From NCBI GenBank assembly GCA_037389465.1, contig JAZARR010000059.1, positions 1,222,501 to 1,286,500 on the forward strand: DNA of 64,000 nt, given 5' to 3'. The stretch is from Baylisascaris procyonis (Eukaryota > Nematoda > Chromadorea > Rhabditida > Ascarididae). The position numbers and the translations under genes were made by a program. Below the pieces are notes generated by a model. It did not search any database. It had not been told where the DNA came from and saw nothing but the letters and a program-made list of their open reading frames with translations. Positions 61,851-64,000 of this stretch are shown here, in pieces (within the stretch, counting starts at the first letter, position 1; every line of letters begins with the position of its first letter).

Positions 61851-62335
61851 AGGTGGGCTAGTCGGCTATAGATCAAGCGGAATAGCACGCCGTGTAAGGT
61901 AAGTCAAAGAAGATCAAAAGCGTACAGGCAGGTCAAACGACTGCCCAGCATGTGTCGTGAGGCTAGCCTGAGACAGAGTCGGGAGACAGAAAAGGGGTTG
62001 ATGAACTCGTGTATCCATTCCACATTCAGGACTGGTCTTAAAGACGAGTAGGCCTACGTGTGGCTATTGGAGCGGTGGGGTGATCGGCGGCAGCATGGAG
62101 TTCGATTGCAGGATCGTGCCGGCGATTGAAGCTGTCCTAATGTCCCATCTTGTCTGTTACTTTACTGTATAAGTGTGATGAACTGTTCGTCCCTTATACC
62201 TGTGTTGTCTCGCTATTTACTTAACCGCAGCTCGACAGATGATGCAGATCCTCAAAGAGAAGTGGACGATTAGACGAGGCAAGGGGAGCTGACCTTTACA
62301 CCTATATACGAAAAATATAAATACGTATCATAGCA
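61851..62335. repeat. GC-richer block, probable repetitive element
   Basis: Compared with its neighbours this stretch is GC-rich. It ends at a sharp change to AT-rich sequence (gacctttacacctatatacg). Its structure resembles a transposon end more than a gene; no domain is readable. Inference only. Confidence 0.3.
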
Positions 62336-63591
62336 GAGAGCACTCACAAAATCGTGAACGAACAATTCGATAATCGAAATCGGTGTCGGTTCAAAGTGGA
62401 TGGAATTCCTCTCACGAGTGCCAGTTGTTAATTCATTCGACTGTCAAATAATGTGGTCGATTTCATTCGAAGGAATATCGTGTATGGTTTACTAATCGTG
62501 GCCTATCTGGATGGCCTCACAGCTTTTTCGCATATAGGCGAATTTCTTTTATATGCACTTATGTGGCACATTTGTTGCATTATACAATGAACAAAAGGGC
62601 AGAGACTCTTTTATGAGCAAGAAACAGTGGCAATGAGAAGCACTCTCACAACGTTCTGCTGTCACCAGACTTCATCCGTTAAAAATACCCGTCTTATTTT
62701 GCCTTCATCCGGAATAAGCATTAAGTCCACTCCGCGTATTTCTTTTATACTTCCCTCCCGTCCACTCTCTCTACCCGCTTGACCCTCCTCTCCCAGCATC
62801 CCTTACCTATATTGCCTAGCTTTCGCTTCTCAAAACCGGCATATTGTCACCTAATGATGCCGTTTGGCAGTAAAACGTTGTGGCAGTGCTTTCAGTTGCT
62901 ATTATTTCTTGAGCATCAAAAAGTTCTCTTTTTCTGCTACCTGTATAGGCAAAATGTCGAAAATAGCTCGTGCAATACCCTAATTCTAATCCGCTCACTC
63001 TCTGTCTCGTTCACTTCATCACGGTATTTCCATTTTCATCTGTAGAGGCAGACTGTCGCGGCCTCATGTCTACGGCTATGCGTTTGCCCGTCGGTCCGGT
63101 GGTTTCAGCTCAGGAGCAACTGAAAGTAGAAGCACAAATATTCTCGCGTATAATGGTCATCATAGGAGAACCTCATATTCCGGATTTCATATTAATATAC
63201 CAGCATCAAAAGAAGTTGCGAAAATTTGAATCTGCGTAAAATTTGCATTTATTTCTCACGGACCGAACTTTCATTTTGCACCTTTTGTAACACAGAACAA
63301 CCGGCTCTTTGTAGATGATTTGTGCGGTCGGTCGGAGTAGTTAAAAAGACGTTCCTATGTTGCCTGTTTTATTTTTGCATTATGAGATCGGTTGGTCAGA
63401 TGATCACACCATGTTCTTAATAATTGTTTTATTCGTATAATAAAGAAAGCATGGAATTACATGTACAATATATGTACAGAGAAACAGAACATATGTAATA
63501 CCAGCATTGCACATAACCGTGCGTTTAAAAACCCAAAAGGATAGTCGGAACAAATATTGGAGATCACTTAGAAAGGTTATATATACGACAG

Positions 63592-63593
<2 letters not shown>
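62336..63593. other. Intergenic, no gene supported
   Basis: Mixed AT-rich sequence. Two overlapping frames at 62779-63239 have no recognisable domain; a frame after 63045 reads GLMSTAMRLPVGPVVSAQEQ and could be a chance exon. Confidence 0.35.

Positions 63594-63670
<77 letters not shown>
63594..63670. repeat. (AT)n microsatellite, about 77 bp
   Basis: Pure AT dinucleotides. The 145-residue minus-strand ORF through it is mostly translated repeat (IYIYIY...) and is not a gene. Confidence 0.97.
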
Positions 63671-63672
<2 letters not shown>

Positions 63673-64000
63673 GATAATGATTGCCGTTATTACTTCTATG
63701 CCCGTTATTACTGTTGCATTCTCTTAGATGTCTATCGAAGTGAAGGCATAATGCGATGAATTTTCGGACAGTAATGTTAACGAAGTGCCAGACTATGGAG
63801 ATATTTTTGGAGTAGAAATAGCTCAGAGCTGAATTCGTCAAAAATATAATGAACCACTACAGGGTTTGAATAAAATTCCCCCACTCGTTTCATTTACGCA
63901 CATTTACAGAGTGAATAAAGTATTGGCATTAAGAAATCTGCATTCATTGCGGGACCATCAGAAATCAACAAAATTTGAGGTTTCTCCTTGGACGATGGAA
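63671..64000. other. Window end, nothing recognised
   Basis: AT-rich sequence with stops in all frames and no repeat or gene that I can support. Confidence 0.5.

Noticed and set aside
63404..63841. Minus-strand ORF of 145 codons
   Set aside because: The centre is an (AT)n repeat read as IYIYIY; the flanks have no domain.

Overview
This window looks like nematode nuclear DNA, most likely a clade V (strongylid or hookworm-like) parasite. Genes are broken into many small exons with 3' splice sites of the TTTTCAG/TTTGCAG type. Introns are long and AT-rich, three long (AT)n microsatellites are present, and one gene is a clear homologue of the nematode neuronal protein UNC-33. The species is an inference. 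There are no bacterial operons, phage or CRISPR arrays, and I found no tRNA or rRNA gene.

Left part, about 485-19016, + strand: one large multi-exon gene that starts before the window. Fourteen exons can be chained by hand with matching splice phases and no in-frame stop, giving about 2,510 residues. Two exons are giant (2.36 and 3.40 kb) and encode Ser/Thr/Asn/Gln-rich, almost cysteine-free sequence. They flank a short Glu-rich coiled coil. A series of small Pro/Thr-rich exons follows, and the protein ends in a compact six-cysteine module with a CPxGxxC...CC pattern like lustrin-type domains. I infer a secreted or cuticle/matrix mucin-like protein; I cannot name it.

Middle, about 19017-37312: 18 kb with no convincing complete gene. 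It holds low-complexity tracts, a near-perfect 85-bp fold-back hairpin at 34670-34844, a faint Tc1/mariner-like remnant near 21.9 kb, and a possible small first exon at 32422-32508.

Right-centre, 37313-51215, + strand: an UNC-33/CRMP homologue (dihydropyrimidinase-like, collapsin response mediator protein). Eleven exons join in phase to about 887 residues ending in the CRMP tail motif PPGGRS. The first, long exon holds a low-complexity N-terminal extension and two internal ATGs that could start shorter isoforms, as C. elegans unc-33 makes long, medium and short forms. Dihydropyrimidinase metal-ligand positions are replaced, so it should act as a cytoskeletal scaffold in axons rather than as an enzyme. 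Intron 3 appears to be a GC-AG intron. Two sense-strand G-quadruplex motifs lie in introns 1 and 7.

Right end, 51216-64000: intergenic or repeat-rich sequence. It includes a pair of diverged inverted repeats (54095-54300 and 55132-55335), a small cysteine-rich ORF (58012-58350), GC-richer repeat-like blocks and an (AT)n tract. No gene is firmly supported. The two main genes share a strand but are 18 kb apart, so they are unlikely to be one operon.
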